This document shows positions 5,756 through 6,570 of a stretch of 6,570 bases of DNA, one piece after another; within the stretch, counting starts at the first letter, position 1, and each line of letters begins with the position of its first letter. The position numbers and the translations under genes were made by a program. This DNA is from Treponema sp. (GTDB lineage: Bacteria; Spirochaetota; Spirochaetia; Treponematales; Breznakiellaceae). A model generated the notes under the pieces. The model saw only the letters and a program-made list of their open reading frames with translations, made no database searches and was not told the origin of the DNA. The stretch lies in assembly GCA_031264395.1 (NCBI GenBank), contig JAISEB010000116.1, positions 1-6,570 of the forward strand, given 5' to 3'.

Positions 5756-6570
5756 GTGCCTTACGACAAAAAGCTCAATCAATTTCAGATTGCACAGACG
5801 AATAAGTACAATGTATACCGCTGTCTGATACGGGAAGGACCCATTAACCGCGCGGCCATTGCCAAGCGGATGGATTTGAGTATTCCCACGGTCATGGCAA
5901 TCGTGGACGATCTGTTCAAAAAGAACATCGTGCGGTCCATGGGCAAGGGCGAATTCGGGGTGGGAAAACAACCGGAAATTCTGGAGATAGAACCGGAGCG
6001 GTTTTTCTTTATAGGCGCCGATATAGGCCGCGGCACGATCCGCATCGTGGTGAATAACGCGGCGGGGGAACAGGCCGCCTGTATGCGGGAACCCACGGGG
6101 GACCCCTTCCCCGAGCGGGAATTTATCGCGCATGTGCGGAAACTCATGCTGCAATTTGTGGAACAGCGCCGCATTGACGCCGCCCGTATTCTGGGGGCCG
6201 GTATCGCCATGCCGGGGCTCATAGAACGGGGCACGGGAAAAGTTGTCATTGCGCCCGATTTTGGCTGGAAGGATATTCCCCTGCAGAACTGGCTGCAGGA
6301 GGGCGTGCCGTATCCCGTTCTGGTAAAAAATTCGACCCACGCGCTGGCCGTCAACGAAAGCTATATTCCCGGCGTTGACGATGTGCATACTACCTTCTGC
6401 GTAAATCTGGGCTACGGCATAGGCGCCGCCATTATCACCGGGGAAGACCTCTACGACGGAACCGGCGGCATCAGCGGCGAATTGGGGCACTGCGTGGTTG
6501 ACCGGAACGGCCCCCTCTGCAAATGCGGCAACACAGGCTGCCTGGAGGCGGTCGCTTCCGGGGAAGCCAT
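5756..6570 (+). CDS. ROK-family transcriptional regulator (NagC/XylR type), cut by the right edge
   Basis: ROK regulators are usually repressors of sugar-use genes that release DNA when a sugar or sugar phosphate binds. The 271 visible residues begin with a winged helix-turn-helix: GPINRAAIAKRMDLSIPTV (28-46), then a wing GKGEFGVGKQPEIL (63-76). The ROK fold follows with the phosphate motif DIGRGT (89-94), GYGIGAA (219-225) and the ROK signature from GISGELGH to GCLE, with zinc ligands H245, C255, C257 and C262. The helix-turn-helix separates it from ROK sugar kinases. At the position of the catalytic Asp (the N-D motif of kinases) it has N192-S193, which further argues against kinase activity. 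An in-frame stop at 5744-5746 leaves GTG at 5756 as the only sensible start, yet no ribosome binding site precedes it. Roughly 110-130 residues should lie beyond the edge. The family is certain; the ligand and target genes are not visible. Confidence 0.93.
   Translation, partial: MPYDKKLNQFQIAQTNKYNVYRCLIREGPINRAAIAKRMDLSIPTVMAIVDDLFKKNIVRSMGKGEFGVGKQPEILEIEPERFFFIGADIGRGTIRIVVNNAAGEQAACMREPTGDPFPEREFIAHVRKLMLQFVEQRRIDAARILGAGIAMPGLIERGTGKVVIAPDFGWKDIPLQNWLQEGVPYPVLVKNSTHALAVNESYIPGVDDVHTTFCVNLGYGIGAAIITGEDLYDGTGGISGELGHCVVDRNGPLCKCGNTGCLEAVASGEA

Noticed and set aside
5651..6490. 279-codon open frame on the minus strand opposite the ROK gene
   Set aside because: The plus strand encodes a clear ROK regulator over the same bases, with helix-turn-helix and zinc signature. 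The antisense product has no recognisable motif.
5756..6570. Sugar kinase (glucokinase-type ROK) for the right-hand gene
   Set aside because: An N-terminal winged helix-turn-helix is present and the catalytic Asp position holds Ser, which fits a regulator.
1..6570. CRISPR array, insertion sequence, tRNA or rRNA
   Set aside because: I saw no regularly spaced direct repeats, transposase-like frame, terminal inverted repeats or RNA gene signature on either strand.

Overview
The window holds seven protein-coding genes on two divergent strands and no RNA genes, mobile elements or CRISPR arrays. It is dense bacterial chromosome. The moderately high GC in the coding regions, the probable TTG/GTG starts and the style of the LspA and HDOD proteins suggest a spirochaete, perhaps Treponema-like. 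That placement is an impression from protein style, not a search result.

Left two thirds (1-4036, minus strand): five tightly packed genes read leftwards and look like one transcription unit. In order they are a 483-aa membrane-anchored alpha/beta-hydrolase-like protein (2585-4036), a Nif3/YbgI-type dinuclear-metal protein (1818-2579), the lipoprotein signal peptidase lspA (1246-1773), a 96-aa two-helix membrane protein whose start overlaps the lspA stop as ATGA (959-1249), and an unrecognised protein that runs off the left edge (1-945). The hydrolase-like protein has Gly where the catalytic Ser of its fold should be, so it may not be a hydrolase.

Divergent control region (4037-4179): only 143 bases separate the leftward unit from the rightward genes. 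It contains a perfect 10-base palindrome, ATTGATCAAT, lying on the -35 box of a plausible sigma-70 promoter for the rightward genes. It also contains a leader inverted repeat and a good ribosome binding site.

Right third (4180-6570, plus strand): first comes a 497-residue two-part signalling protein, an N-terminal GHKL/HATPase-like domain with a degraded G1 box joined to a C-terminal HDOD domain that keeps the full set of HD-type metal ligands. After an 82-base gap with a hairpin comes a ROK-family transcriptional regulator with an N-terminal winged helix-turn-helix and the zinc-binding ROK signature. It starts at a GTG without a visible ribosome binding site and is cut by the right edge.

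Functionally, lspA trims lipoproteins in the cytoplasmic membrane, and two neighbours are membrane proteins, so the leftward unit may have an envelope theme. The rightward genes look regulatory: a signal-output HDOD protein next to a sugar-responsive repressor. The most unusual items are the HATPase-HDOD fusion and the serine-less membrane hydrolase fold.
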